Assembly: GCF_012932425.1 (NCBI RefSeq)
Contig: NZ_JAAIII010000001.1
Location: 62,001 to 126,000 of the forward strand
DNA: 64,000 bases
Reading direction: 5' to 3'
Origin: Bifidobacterium oedipodis
GTDB lineage: Bacteria; Actinomycetota; Actinomycetes; Actinomycetales; Bifidobacteriaceae
In this document: positions 43,965 through 53,560 of the stretch, one piece after another
Layout: the number at the start of each line of letters is the position of its first letter
How positions within the stretch are numbered: the stretch's first letter is position 1
Notes under the pieces: model-generated
What the model was told of the DNA's origin: nothing
Seen by the model: only the letters and a program-made list of their open reading frames with translations
Databases searched by the model: none
Translations under genes and position numbers: made by a program

Positions 43965-44873
43965 ATGCCTCAATCCACTCCTTCCGTCGTCACCATCGGT
44001 GAATTGCTGTGGGATATGCTGCCCGACGGCAAGAAACCGGGTGGCGCACCAGCTAATTTCGTTTATCATGCCGCCTGCAACGGCGTGGCCGCCACAGCCG
44101 TCACCGCCGTGGGCAATGATGATCTCGGCCGCGAGCTCGTCTCCCTGCTTTCCGACAACGGCGTGAATGTCTCTGCTGAGGTCAACGATTATCCGACCGG
44201 CATCACTTCCGTCAGTCTGGATGCCAACGGCGTGCCCGAATACGACGTGGTACGCGGCGTGGCATGGGACCACATCGCATTCACCGATGAGGTGCGTGGG
44301 CTTGTCGAACAAGCCGACGCCATCTGTTACGGCAGTATCGCCGCACGCGAGCCGCAGGGCACTCGCGACGCCATCTACGCGATGATCGACGCCGCACGCG
44401 CCGATGCCGTACGGTTTTTCGACATCAACATCCGATCCGGCTTCGTTGACAAAGAGGTTATCTCGCGTTTTCTGGATGGTGCGACGATCCTCAAAATCAA
44501 TGACGAAGAACTGCCCGTTGTCGCGCGGTTGTTCGGCATCGACATGCCTGACGAAAGCATCAGTGGACAGCAGGAAGTGATGCGCGAGCTGCGCGATCGA
44601 TTCGGGCTCGACGTCATCATCCTGACCGCCGGTGCCGCATACAGCATCGTGATGGGGCATGACGAAACCTCGATCCTGCCCACGCCGAAGGTTGAGGTTG
44701 CCGACACCGTGGGCGCGGGAGACTCCTTCTCCGGCGCTTTCCTGGCCTATTTGCTGCGAGGCTACGATCTGGCCACCGCGCATCGGCGTGCGGTCGAAGT
44801 CTCCGCGTTCGTCTGCACCTGCTCCGGTGCATGGCCTGCATATTCCGACGCGCTCAAGGAGGAACAAGCATGA
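43965..44873 (+). CDS. PfkB-family sugar kinase (fructokinase-like)
   Basis: The 302-aa protein starts at ATG 43965 with AAGGA 7 nt upstream. The N-terminal VTIGELLWDMLPDGKKPGGAPANFVYH is the fructokinase-type substrate region. DTVGAGDSFSGAF carries the catalytic Asp and the anion hole of the ribokinase family. It would phosphorylate the ketose made by the isomerase, for example D-fructose or D-xylulose. The DUF4432 gene overlaps by 4 nt (ATGA). Confidence 0.9.
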   Translation: MPQSTPSVVTIGELLWDMLPDGKKPGGAPANFVYHAACNGVAATAVTAVGNDDLGRELVSLLSDNGVNVSAEVNDYPTGITSVSLDANGVPEYDVVRGVAWDHIAFTDEVRGLVEQADAICYGSIAAREPQGTRDAIYAMIDAARADAVRFFDINIRSGFVDKEVISRFLDGATILKINDEELPVVARLFGIDMPDESISGQQEVMRELRDRFGLDVIILTAGAAYSIVMGHDETSILPTPKVEVADTVGAGDSFSGAFLAYLLRGYDLATAHRRAVEVSAFVCTCSGAWPAYSDALKEEQA

Positions 44874-46006
44874 CCGGGTGCAACATGACATCAGACGTTT
44901 TGAACGCCTCCAGTATCAAGGCAAACGGTGAAGCCCCTTCACGGCGCACGACCATGCTCGCGCATATGGGTTCGCTCCAGCAGGCCGCCTATGTGCGCCC
45001 GATTGAATATCGAGAAGGTCGTGCACATGGGCTGGGTGCCATTGAAGTCAAGAACGGACCACTCAGGTTCGTGTCGATGAGCGACAAGGCCCTAGACGTC
45101 TGTGAATTTGAATATCGTGGCGAAAACCTCACCTTCTTGTCCAAGCCGGGATTGAACGGGCGCAACCAGTTTGATACCAACGGACAGGAGGCACTGCGCT
45201 CGATTATGGGCGGGCTGTTCTTCACCTGCGGCTTCGAAAACATCTGCGGTCCTCACACCACTCCGGAAGGGTCCCAATATCCGGCCGGTGACTATCCGAT
45301 GCATGGCCGCATCCGCACCACACCTGCTGAGCATGTGCGTGCCGACGCCCGCTGGGAAGATAACGAGTATGTACTCGAAGTCTGCGGCGAAATGCGCGAA
45401 GCCGAACTGTTCGGTGAGAACATGGTGCTACGGCGTCGAATCACTTCGCGATACGGCACGGCGTCGATTACCGTCGAGGACGAAGTGACCAACGAATCGT
45501 TCCGCAGCGAACCGTTGATGTGGATGTATCACTGCAACTTCGGTTGGCCGTTGCTTGGCGAAGGGGCCCAAGTGGTGATCCCTAGTCGCAAGGTCACGCC
45601 GCGCGATGAAATAACTGCCGCCGATACCACGGTCTGGCATGAAATCGGTGCGCCGGTGCCCAACAAGCCCGAAAGCGTGTATATTCACGAGCTTGCCGCC
45701 GATGAGCAAGGTCACAGCTTTGCTGCAATAGTCAACCGTGCGCTGGGCCTTGGCGTCGTGATCGACTTCAACATCAAGCACTTCCCACATTTCATGGAAT
45801 GGAAGTCAATGGGTGCGGGCGACTATGTGGTTGGTCTCGAGCCTTCGAACTCTTCTGTCTATGCGCGGCAATGGCATGAGCAACGCGGCGACCTGCATAT
45901 GCTGGCGCCGCAGGCCAGCGAACGTAAAACCCTCACTTTCACCGTCATCGAAGGCGAAGCCGCCATTGATGCACTTATCGCGCGCTGTGACGCACTGCTC
46001 GCGTAA
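44870..46006 (+). CDS. DUF4432 aldose-1-epimerase-like protein
   Basis: The 378-aa protein starts at ATG 44870, with AAGGAGG upstream and ATGA overlap with the kinase gene. It has a galactose-mutarotase-like beta-sandwich pattern (GRAHGLGAIEVKNGPLRFVSMSDKALDVCEFEYRG; MWMYHCNFGWPLLGEGA; DFNIKHFPHFMEWK). DUF4432 members lie in sugar operons and are thought to interconvert anomers or epimers of the imported sugar. The specific activity is unknown. Confidence 0.85.
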   Translation: MTGCNMTSDVLNASSIKANGEAPSRRTTMLAHMGSLQQAAYVRPIEYREGRAHGLGAIEVKNGPLRFVSMSDKALDVCEFEYRGENLTFLSKPGLNGRNQFDTNGQEALRSIMGGLFFTCGFENICGPHTTPEGSQYPAGDYPMHGRIRTTPAEHVRADARWEDNEYVLEVCGEMREAELFGENMVLRRRITSRYGTASITVEDEVTNESFRSEPLMWMYHCNFGWPLLGEGAQVVIPSRKVTPRDEITAADTTVWHEIGAPVPNKPESVYIHELAADEQGHSFAAIVNRALGLGVVIDFNIKHFPHFMEWKSMGAGDYVVGLEPSNSSVYARQWHEQRGDLHMLAPQASERKTLTFTVIEGEAAIDALIARCDALLA

Positions 46007-46047
46007 TAATTCCCCTCATCTTTTCTTTCAACGAAGAAGGACCAATC

Positions 46048-47442
46048 ATGTCTGACGACATCAAAACCAAGCGTGCCCTTGTGCACCGTCTTGCCCTGTG
46101 TGCCGCTCTCGGCGGCCTGCTGTATGGCTATGATTCCGCCGTCATCAATGGCGCTACCGCAGCCATCACCTCTGATTTCGGTGCCACCGAAGCTATCCTC
46201 GGCCTTGCCGTCGGTTCTGCACTGATCTCCGGCGGCGTTGGTGCCCTACTATCAGGGCGCATTGCTGACAAAATTGGGCGCGTACCCATGATGAAGATCG
46301 CGGCCATACTGTTCCTCGTATGCGCATTAGGTTGCGGATTCGCCGTAAACATCGGCATGCTGGTTGCCTTTCGTGTGCTTGGCGGCTTTGCGGCCGGTAT
46401 CGCCGCAATGGTCGCGCCCGTGTATATCGCGGAGATCTCACCCACTGACGAACGCGGAGTGCTCGGTGCGTTGCAGCAGCTCGGCATTGTGGTCGGTATT
46501 TTCGTATCTCTATTGGTCAACGCCCTGCTCGTGCGCATTTCCGGCTCCGCCAGCGTGGCGCTGGGACCATTGCTGACTTGGCAATGGATGTTCATGTGCA
46601 TGGCCGTGCCGGCAATCATCTATTTCCTGCTGGCGATGACCATACCCGAATCGCCTCGTTATCTCGTGGCACAAAACCGGGATGCAGAAGCCGCCAGTGT
46701 GCTGGAGCGCATCAGCGTCGATCCTTCTGCCGTATCCGACCAAATCGGGCGCATTCGTTACTCGCTCGGCATCGATCATCGGCCTTCGTTCCGTGACCTG
46801 GTCACGCCGCTTGGACGTTTGAAGCCCATCGTATGGGTGGCCATCGGTTTCATGATTCTGAACCAGTTCACCGGCATTAACGTGATCTTCTACTATTCGA
46901 ATGCCCTGTGGAGCGCAGTGGGCTTTACAGAACAGGATTCTTTCACCATCACTGCCATTACCTCGTTGATCAATATTGCCGCCACTTTGATCGGCATGAC
47001 CTTGGTTGATCGTGTCGGACGTCGTCCTCTGTTGCTTGTTGGTTCGATCGGCATGGCAATCGCTCAAGGCGGACTTGCAGTCATCTTTGGTACAGCACCG
47101 ATGGTGGATGGCTCGCCGGTACTCGCCGGTGCTGCGGGACCCCTGGCCTTGGTATGTGCCAACGGTTTTGTGCTTGCCTTCGGCATCACCTGGGGTACCG
47201 TATCGTGGGGCATGCTCTCTGAGATGTTCCCCAATGCCATGCGTTCCGCAGGCATGAGCGTGGGCACGGCCGTGCAATATACTTCGAACTTCGTGGTCAC
47301 TGTCTCGTTCCCCGTGCTGCTGAGCCTGAATGTGGGACTCGTCTACGGTTTGTTCGCCTTCTTCGCCCTCGTCTCGTTCTTCTTTGGCTTTACTTTCATG
47401 AAGGAGACCAAGGGAGTCGCTCTGGAGGATATGAAGGACTGA
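46048..47442 (+). CDS. MFS sugar porter
   Basis: The 464-aa protein has twelve spans and the sugar-porter signatures GYDSAVINGA near the start, SGRIADKIGRVPMM and DRVGRRPLLLVG in the two equivalent loops, PESPRYLV and FTGINVIFYYSN. It is a proton-coupled symporter of the GlcP/XylE type and is the likely uptake route for the sugar processed by the preceding genes. AAGGA precedes ATG 46048. A terminator and a palindrome array follow. Confidence 0.93.
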   Translation: MSDDIKTKRALVHRLALCAALGGLLYGYDSAVINGATAAITSDFGATEAILGLAVGSALISGGVGALLSGRIADKIGRVPMMKIAAILFLVCALGCGFAVNIGMLVAFRVLGGFAAGIAAMVAPVYIAEISPTDERGVLGALQQLGIVVGIFVSLLVNALLVRISGSASVALGPLLTWQWMFMCMAVPAIIYFLLAMTIPESPRYLVAQNRDAEAASVLERISVDPSAVSDQIGRIRYSLGIDHRPSFRDLVTPLGRLKPIVWVAIGFMILNQFTGINVIFYYSNALWSAVGFTEQDSFTITAITSLINIAATLIGMTLVDRVGRRPLLLVGSIGMAIAQGGLAVIFGTAPMVDGSPVLAGAAGPLALVCANGFVLAFGITWGTVSWGMLSEMFPNAMRSAGMSVGTAVQYTSNFVVTVSFPVLLSLNVGLVYGLFAFFALVSFFFGFTFMKETKGVALEDMKD

Positions 47443-47458
47443 TTCGAACTGTTTTTCG

Positions 47459-47486
47459 CCGGGGTCGGGTGCCGATCCCGGTTTTT
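47459..47486 (+). terminator. Rho-independent terminator of the sugar operon
   Basis: CCGGGGTCGG (47459-47468), loop GTG, CCGATCCCGG (47472-47481), then TTTTT at 47482-47486. The stem has one G-T pair. It lies 17 bp after the MFS stop. Confidence 0.9.
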
Positions 47487-47512
47487 CATACCGTTTTCTA
47501 TGACCTGTGCTG

Positions 47513-47815
47513 TCACAACCTGCGATATATCGGCATTTTCTGGGGGTTGTGATTATGGCGGTATATCACTGGTGCCACAATATGCCGATATATGTGGGGT
47601 AGTGATGTGCGCGTGATATCACAACCCCTGAGATACGCCCATATTCTTTGGGTTGTGAAATCTGAGCAAATCACAACCTGCGATATACGTCGATATATCT
47701 GGGGTAGTGATGAACGTTCGATATCACGCTCCCCGAAATACCCTCATATCTGTGAGGTTGTGACAGCCTTGATTATCACAACCGGTATTATATGCCGATA
47801 ATTTCGGGGTTGTGA
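47513..47815. repeat. Array of six ~40-bp imperfect palindromes, 52-53-bp period
   Basis: Units start at 47513, 47566, 47619, 47671, 47724 and 47776, each about 40 bp. The consensus ends are TCACAACC and GGTTGTGA, and an AT-rich centre often contains GATAT/ATATC. Starts are 53, 53, 52, 53 and 52 bp apart, with 12-13-bp unlike spacers. Units 2 and 5 have diverged left arms. The array fills the space between the sugar operon terminator and the convergent DUF4186 gene. Confidence 0.9.
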
Positions 47816-47818
47816 TAT

Positions 47819-48385
47819 TCAGAAGAGCGTGGGTTGGTTGCCGGGCTGCGGATTGCGCTGGTCGTTCGTCCGTTTATTTGGTTGGCTGTCGGTGGAGCCG
47901 TTCGTTTGCGTGCCGGGGCGTAGGCTGGGATGGGCGGTTAGGTCACGGGTGATCCACGCCATAATCAAATCGGCAAGACGGTTGATTTCATCATCGGACA
48001 ATTCTCGGCCTTCGGGGATGTGGTGCCATTTGGCGATGCAGCCGCGGCAGCAGGTGGCGGTGGCATGCTGCGCGGTGAACACCGGATGCCCCTTCCACGG
48101 CGTCTGTCGGCCATCATGTTCGGGCTGCGCTTGCCCTACGCGCGAACGCAGCATATCGCGGGCATGGGAGGCAATAACCACTTCGCCCTTGGCTCGTGCA
48201 TACGCCCGATCCTTGCTGCTGAGCACGAATTTCGCGCGAAAAGGGGAGTGCGACAGTCGTTCCAGCGTCTTCTCGATCCACTGCCGTTCGCGTTCGGCGT
48301 CCGTATCATCCGCATCGTCTGCGGTATTGGTGTTATTTATGCCATCCGTGGCATCCATGTCATTGATATCGTCCACGTGAACCAC
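47819..48385 (-). CDS. DUF4186 protein
   Basis: The 188-aa protein's core (residues about 35-145) is the DUF4186 pattern: SPFRAKFVLSSKDRAYA, GRQTPWKGHPVFTAQHATATCCRGCIAKWHHIPEGREL and LIMAWI. The CCRGC cysteines with flanking His suggest a metal site. No function is known for the family. The N-terminus is Asp/Asn-rich and the C-terminus is a Pro/Asn/Gln tail; both are probably disordered. The start is GTG 48385 or ATG 48358; neither has a strong ribosome site. The stop is only 4 bp from the last palindrome of the array. Confidence 0.8.
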   Translation of the reverse strand: MVHVDDINDMDATDGINNTNTADDADDTDAERERQWIEKTLERLSHSPFRAKFVLSSKDRAYARAKGEVVIASHARDMLRSRVGQAQPEHDGRQTPWKGHPVFTAQHATATCCRGCIAKWHHIPEGRELSDDEINRLADLIMAWITRDLTAHPSLRPGTQTNGSTDSQPNKRTNDQRNPQPGNQPTLF

Positions 48386-48453
48386 AGTAGTTGCATATGC
48401 GCTGCTTGGTAGGTATCCCGTGCCCGGCCGATCACACGATCGTCGAAAGTCCG

Positions 48454-49242
48454 TCAGCCGCGCAACTGGGTAAGTTGCGCACGAACCTTATGCAGTTTGG
48501 CATAGATTTCGTTGCGCTGTGCCGGATTCTTGACACGGGCATGATCCCTGGCAAGCTTGGCTTCTTCGGCTTCGAGCGCAACGATTCGAGCACGTCGCAT
48601 GATGCGCCCGTCAACGTCGAGAGGATCGGCGACGCCGAGAATTGCCTGCGAGCATAGACTGTCCCACACCTCATCCATGGAAGTCATATCCTCGACCTCC
48701 AGCAATACATCGTTCGGATCACCCCAATCGCTGGAATATACGGCATGTTGCACCGTGTGTCCGGCTTTGCCGGGAATCAGACGGCGCACGGCGATCGCGC
48801 ACTGCTCAGTGAGGGTGGCGGCGTCCGCAGCCCCGTCGCCGGCACCGGCTCCAGCAGTTTCGGCTCCGGCACCTCCGGTGGACGAGTCCGCAACGCTACC
48901 ATCGCGCACGCACACAAACAGTATGCCTCCTGAGCGTTGGGCGGCGATATGATCGATGACTTCGACCGGGATCGAAGCATTCGGCTTCGCAAGCCGTAGT
49001 CCCAGCACCAATATTTCGCGATTACGCACGCCCTCGGCGGCACCAGTGTTGGCCGGGCGCAGAATCGCCAGCATACTGATGGACGCCACGTCATTGACCA
49101 GGCTGGACTTAAGTTTCGTGCTAACCGGCGCTTTGCCAACAAACGCCGCTTTAGGCAATGCGCCCTTTTCAGCAGGCACAGCGTAGGAGACGGGCAGCCC
49201 CAACGTAAGCGCGGATACGGAACCACAGGTTGCAGCGGGCAT
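48454..49242 (-). CDS. DUF4391 protein
   Basis: The 262-aa protein starts at ATG 49242, preceded by AAAGGAGG 7 nt away. The sequence (LGLPVSYAVPAEKGALPKAAFVG, IAAQRSGGILFVCVRDG, VYSSDWGDPNDVLLEVEDMTSMDEVWDSLCSQAI) matches DUF4391, a family found near restriction or mobile-element genes in some genomes but without known activity. An Ala/Gly-rich stretch (TGGAGAETAGAGAGDGAA) interrupts the middle and the C-terminus is a basic helical segment. No restriction genes are nearby. Confidence 0.75.
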   Translation of the reverse strand: MPAATCGSVSALTLGLPVSYAVPAEKGALPKAAFVGKAPVSTKLKSSLVNDVASISMLAILRPANTGAAEGVRNREILVLGLRLAKPNASIPVEVIDHIAAQRSGGILFVCVRDGSVADSSTGGAGAETAGAGAGDGAADAATLTEQCAIAVRRLIPGKAGHTVQHAVYSSDWGDPNDVLLEVEDMTSMDEVWDSLCSQAILGVADPLDVDGRIMRRARIVALEAEEAKLARDHARVKNPAQRNEIYAKLHKVRAQLTQLRG

Positions 49243-49408
49243 CGTCGGCCTCCTTTGCCGTTCATACAATGGTTCCAACTATACGACGCCGAGCGCAGAG
49301 AACCAACGATTGCTTGCGCTCACGCGTAAGCGCCTTGTATCCCACCAGTCGGACGGGAATGGACGATTCGCGGTGCTCGGTTGCGTTGCGGCGCTACGAT
49401 GGTGAGCT

Positions 49409-50806
49409 ATGAGCGAGAACATTATGCGAATCATCGACCTGCGTGGTCAGAACCTGTCCCGTGCCGAACTGCTTGCCGCGATGCCGCGCGCCGCGATGGG
49501 CACTTCCGAAGCCACCGAACTGGTGCGTCCGATCCTCGACGACGTCAAGGAGCGCGGTGCCGCGGCCCTGCGTGACTTCGGCGAGAAGTTCGATGGCGTG
49601 CGCCCCGTCAACCTGCGCGTGCCGGCCGAGGCCATCACCGCCGCACTCGACACCCTTGACCCCGAAGTGCGCGCCGCGATTGAGGAATCCGTGCGCCGCG
49701 CCCGCGCCGTGGCCGCCAACCAGGTGCCCGAGGACTTCTACACCGATCTGGCCGAAGGCGCTCGCGTGGCGGAGCGTTGGATTCCGATTCAGCGCGTCGG
49801 TCTGTATGTGCCCGGCGGCAAGGCCGTCTACCCGTCCTCCGTCATCATGAACGCCGTGCCGGCCCAGGCCGCAGGCGTCGAGTCCCTGGCCATCGCCACC
49901 CCGCCCGCCAAGGGTGATCCGGAAGGTCTGCCGAACAAGACCATCCTCGCCACCTGCGCCATCCTCGGCGTGAGCGAGGTATACGCGGTCGGCGGCGCCC
50001 AGGCCATCGCCATGTTCGCCTACGGTGCCAAGGGCTCCGAACCGCAGGACGGTGACGTGCTGTGCGATCCGGTTGACAAGATCACCGGCCCCGGCAACAT
50101 CTTCGTGGCCACCGCCAAGTCGCTTGTCTCCGCATTCGTGGGTATCGACGCGGTCGCCGGCCCCACCGAGATCGGCATCATCGCCGATGCTCAGGCCAAC
50201 CCCAAGTTCCTCGCCGCCGATCTGATCGGCCAGGCCGAGCACGATGAGCTCGCCGGATCCGTGCTGTTCACCGACTCCACCGCCATCGCCGATGCGGTGC
50301 AGGCCGAACTGGCCGTGCGTGTGCCGAAAACCGAGCACGCCGAACGCGTACACACGTCGCTGTCTGGCAGCCAGTCCGCCATCGTGCTCACCGATAATCT
50401 CGACCAGTCCATCGATGCGGCCAACGCCTACGCCGCCGAACACTTGGAGATCCAGACCGCCGACGCGGATGCCGTTGTTAAGCGCATCAAGAACGCCGGT
50501 GCCATCTTCCGCGGGCCGTATTCGCCGGTGCCGCTGGGCGATTACATGTCCGGCTCCAACCACGTGCTGCCCACTGGCGGCACCGCCCGCTTCGCCGCAG
50601 GTCTCGGCGTGCACACCTTCATGAAGCCCGTCGAAGTCATCGAATACGACGAGCAGGGTCTGAAGGAGCTCGCCGCGCGCGTTAACGCCTTCGCCGTTTC
50701 CGAGGATCTGCCTGCCCACGGCGAATGCGTGCTCACCCGCTTCGTCGCCGATCCGTACGACAAGGCCACCCTGCGCGAGCAGGAGGAGCAGGCCGGCCTG
50801 CGCTAA
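49409..50806 (+). CDS. hisD: Histidinol dehydrogenase
   Basis: The 465-aa enzyme oxidises L-histidinol to L-histidine in two NAD-dependent steps. Family motifs are intact: VYVPGGKAVYPSS, AGPTEIGIIAD, ADLIGQAEHDELAGSVL (zinc-ligand region), YSPVPLGDYMSGSNHVLPTGGTAR. A TACGAT -10-like box lies just upstream and the ribosome site is weak, so the gene may have a very short leader. It is the first gene of the his cluster, with hisC 126 bp on. Confidence 0.95.
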   Translation: MSENIMRIIDLRGQNLSRAELLAAMPRAAMGTSEATELVRPILDDVKERGAAALRDFGEKFDGVRPVNLRVPAEAITAALDTLDPEVRAAIEESVRRARAVAANQVPEDFYTDLAEGARVAERWIPIQRVGLYVPGGKAVYPSSVIMNAVPAQAAGVESLAIATPPAKGDPEGLPNKTILATCAILGVSEVYAVGGAQAIAMFAYGAKGSEPQDGDVLCDPVDKITGPGNIFVATAKSLVSAFVGIDAVAGPTEIGIIADAQANPKFLAADLIGQAEHDELAGSVLFTDSTAIADAVQAELAVRVPKTEHAERVHTSLSGSQSAIVLTDNLDQSIDAANAYAAEHLEIQTADADAVVKRIKNAGAIFRGPYSPVPLGDYMSGSNHVLPTGGTARFAAGLGVHTFMKPVEVIEYDEQGLKELAARVNAFAVSEDLPAHGECVLTRFVADPYDKATLREQEEQAGLR

Positions 50807-50932
50807 GCGAGCGCCGCCAGATGCGCTGAAAACCACCGCGAACGGGCGGCCGAGCAGCAGCCAGGCCGCCCGATGGTGTGTATATAGGGCATACCGATAG
50901 CACACCGATACAACCGAAGGAAGCAACACAAC

Positions 50933-52108
50933 ATGACCACGGACAACAGCAACGCCATCCCGGCAAGCCTGCCGCTGCGCAACGATCTGGTGGGTGAAGA
51001 GCCGTACGGTGCACCGCAGCTTGACGTGCCGGTGTGCCTGAACGTCAACGAGAACCCGTATGCCCCCGACCCGGCCGTATGCGATTCCATCGCCCGCCGT
51101 GTGCGTGAGATCGCACCAACCCTGAATCGTTACCCGGACCGTGAGCATATCGAACTGCGTCAGGCATTCTCCGACTACCTTGCCCGCGAATCTGATACGC
51201 GTCTGGACGTGGACGAACTGTGGGGTGCGAACGGCTCCAACGAGATCATGTTGCAGCTGTTCCAAGCCTTCGGCGGGCCGGGCCGCACCGCGCTGGGTGC
51301 CGACCCGACTTATTCGATGTATCCCGAATATGCGCGCGATACTTTCACCGGCTGGCAGCTCGCCCACCGCAACGCTGACTTCACGCTGGATGTGGACGCC
51401 GTGCTCGAACAGATCGCCCAGGTCAAGCCGAGCATGGTGCTGCTCACCAGCCCGAATAACCCCACGGGCACGCCGCTGCCCTTCGAAGACATCGAACGCA
51501 TTCTCGCAGCTTGCGAAACCGCCGAGGTCGCCGGTGCCGCCGAGGGTGTGCATCCGATTCTCGTAATCGACGAAGCCTATGTGGAATTCCGTAAGCCCGG
51601 CACCCCGAGCGCCGTCAGCCTGATCAAGAACCATCCGAATCTGGCCGTGTCGCGCACCATGAGCAAGGCCTTCGCCTTCGCCGGCGCGCGCGTGGGCTAC
51701 CTTGCCGCATCCAAGGGCATCATCGACTGCGTGCGCATCGTGCGCATGCCCTACCACCTGAGCGCCGTAACCCAGGCCGCCGCCCTCGCTGCCTTCGAAC
51801 ACACCGATGAACAGCTGAGCTACGTCGGCCACCTGCGCGACACCCGTGAAGCCACCGCCGCATGGCTTCAGGGACAAACCTATAAGGGACAGCCGCTTGA
51901 AGTGGCCGAATCCGGTTCGAACTTCCTGCTGTTCGGTGGTCACTTTGACAAGCGCGAAGCCATCTTCGACGAACTGTTGAAGCGCGGCGTGCTCATCCGC
52001 GTGGTCGGCCCTGACGGTTGGCTGCGCGTGTGCATGGGTACTGATGAAGAAATGGAGCGTTTCCGCAACGCTCTGGTTGAATCGCTTCGTATAGTGGAAG
52101 CCGAATAA
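50933..52108 (+). CDS. hisC: Histidinol-phosphate aminotransferase
   Basis: The 391-aa PLP enzyme moves an amino group from glutamate to imidazole-acetol phosphate. Motifs: [31 protein letters not shown] and the PLP lysine at 245 in [22 protein letters not shown] lies 9 nt before the ATG. hisB follows after 20 bp. Confidence 0.95.
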   Translation: MTTDNSNAIPASLPLRNDLVGEEPYGAPQLDVPVCLNVNENPYAPDPAVCDSIARRVREIAPTLNRYPDREHIELRQAFSDYLARESDTRLDVDELWGANGSNEIMLQLFQAFGGPGRTALGADPTYSMYPEYARDTFTGWQLAHRNADFTLDVDAVLEQIAQVKPSMVLLTSPNNPTGTPLPFEDIERILAACETAEVAGAAEGVHPILVIDEAYVEFRKPGTPSAVSLIKNHPNLAVSRTMSKAFAFAGARVGYLAASKGIIDCVRIVRMPYHLSAVTQAAALAAFEHTDEQLSYVGHLRDTREATAAWLQGQTYKGQPLEVAESGSNFLLFGGHFDKREAIFDELLKRGVLIRVVGPDGWLRVCMGTDEEMERFRNALVESLRIVEAE

Positions 52109-52128
52109 CGCATATACCAAGGAGCAGC

Positions 52129-52728
52129 ATGGCACGCACCGCGCATATCGTTCGCGAAACCAGCGAATCGCACATCGACCTCGAACTGAACCTCGACGGC
52201 ACCGGCAAAACCGACATCGACACTTCGGTGCCGTTCTATAACCATATGATGACCGCCCTCGGCAAGCATTCGCTGATCGACCTGACCATTAAGGCCCACG
52301 GCGACACCGACATCGACGTGCACCACACCGTTGAAGACACGGCCATCGTTTTCGGCGAAGCCCTGAAGCAGGCACTCGGCGACAAGCGCGGACTGCGCCG
52401 CTTCGCCGATGCCACCGTGCCGCTGGATGAGGCGCTCGCCAAGGCCGTGGTCGATATTTCCGGACGCCCCTACTGCGTGTGCAGCGGCGAGCCCGCCGGC
52501 TACGAATACTGCATGATGGGCGGCCACTTCACCGGCTCCCTCGTGCGTCACGTTATGGAATCTATTGCCTTCCATGCCGGCATCTGCCTGCACATGCAGG
52601 TGCTTGCTGGCCGCGATCCGCACCATATCGCCGAAGCCGAATTCAAGGCTCTCGCCAGGGCCCTACGCTTCGCTGTGGAAATCGACCCGCGCGTGGACGG
52701 CATTCCCAGCACCAAGGGAGCGCTGTGA
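52129..52728 (+). CDS. hisB: Imidazoleglycerol-phosphate dehydratase
   Basis: The 199-aa monofunctional dehydratase has the paired metal-binding motifs [28 protein letters not shown], and later [22 protein letters not shown]. There is no fused phosphatase domain, as is usual in actinobacteria. AAGGAG precedes the ATG. Its TGA overlaps the ATG of the next gene (TGATG). Confidence 0.95.
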   Translation: MARTAHIVRETSESHIDLELNLDGTGKTDIDTSVPFYNHMMTALGKHSLIDLTIKAHGDTDIDVHHTVEDTAIVFGEALKQALGDKRGLRRFADATVPLDEALAKAVVDISGRPYCVCSGEPAGYEYCMMGGHFTGSLVRHVMESIAFHAGICLHMQVLAGRDPHHIAEAEFKALARALRFAVEIDPRVDGIPSTKGAL

Positions 52729-53528
52729 TGGCCGACGATTATAAGGGCTCGGACAACACAGCAGACGGATTCGACGCCGACTTCAACCCGGACGAATCAC
52801 TTTTCTCCGACGAGGAGCTGGAGGCGGCGCTGGCTGGCTTCGAGCAGGAATTCGCCGCGCAGGATTCTAAGTCTGACAACGCTGATGATTCTGCAGCGCC
52901 TGCCGATCAATCCGCCAGCCAATCTGCTGATCAATCCGCCGATCAAGTTGACGCGAACTCCGAGGATGCGACAAGCTCCGTGGCCGACGCCGTCAACGAG
53001 GCTATGGCCGACGTGGTCGATCCATCCGTGGGCTTCGAAAACGAACTTGCCGGCTTGCTCGGCAACAAAGCCAAGGTCGCGCTGATCGTCACCCGCGTGG
53101 CTTCCGCCGAATTGCTCGCCGCATTCTGCCAATTGTCGGATGTTTCTGCCTGCTGTATCGGATCCAACCAGGGTGCCGTGGCGGTGCTCCGGAATCTGGA
53201 CGGCGACGGCCCTGAGGCGGCTGCCAAAGACCTGACCTGCGTGGTGTCCGGCATGCCGGTGATTCTTGCGGTCAACCGCGCCGACAAACTCGAAGTCAAC
53301 ATGGTGATTCAGGGTGAAATCGCGCAGAACTTCGCCCCTCCTGTGCTGTTCACTTCAACGCCGCGCTTCGTCGAGGATCTGCTGCTGAACATCGTGACGT
53401 TGGAACAGCTGAAAACCAAGGGCTTCGAAGTGCTGGACTCTGCCTCGCTCAGCCACGAGCAGGCAATGGAAATACTCGCCGGCCACACCAAGCGCGGTCG
53501 CGGCAAAAACGGCTCCGTCATCGAATAG
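52728..53528 (+). CDS. Uncharacterised his-operon protein with acidic N-terminus
   Basis: The 266-aa protein starts at ATG 52728, within the hisB stop codon, so translation is coupled. Residues 1 to about 95 are an acidic, Ala/Ser-rich, probably disordered region (DESLFSDEELEAALAGFEQ, repeated SADQ). Residues about 100-266 look like a compact alpha/beta domain (KAKVALIVTRVASAELLAAF, CVVSGMPVILAVNRADKL, AQNFAPPVLFTSTPRFVEDL) with a basic C-terminus. I do not recognise a family. It has no visible catalytic motif and no signal peptide. Its position between hisB and hisH suggests a histidine-related or regulatory role. Confidence 0.75.
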   Translation: MADDYKGSDNTADGFDADFNPDESLFSDEELEAALAGFEQEFAAQDSKSDNADDSAAPADQSASQSADQSADQVDANSEDATSSVADAVNEAMADVVDPSVGFENELAGLLGNKAKVALIVTRVASAELLAAFCQLSDVSACCIGSNQGAVAVLRNLDGDGPEAAAKDLTCVVSGMPVILAVNRADKLEVNMVIQGEIAQNFAPPVLFTSTPRFVEDLLLNIVTLEQLKTKGFEVLDSASLSHEQAMEILAGHTKRGRGKNGSVIE

Positions 53529-53560
53529 CACGCAATAACGCAACAAACGAGGAGAACCAC

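Noticed and set aside
47513-47815. Possible CRISPR array
   Set aside because: Repeats are palindromic, imperfect and about 40 bp, and spacers are only 12-13 bp; no cas genes are nearby.
49394-52135. 913-aa ORF opposite hisD and hisC
   Set aside because: A GC-rich mirror frame of two well-supported his genes; composition is repetitive Gly/Ala/His and has no family motif.
52479-52727. Longer N-terminal extension of the uncharacterised his-operon protein into hisB
   Set aside because: The extension is the out-of-frame reading of hisB; ATG 52728 coupled to the hisB stop explains the gene.
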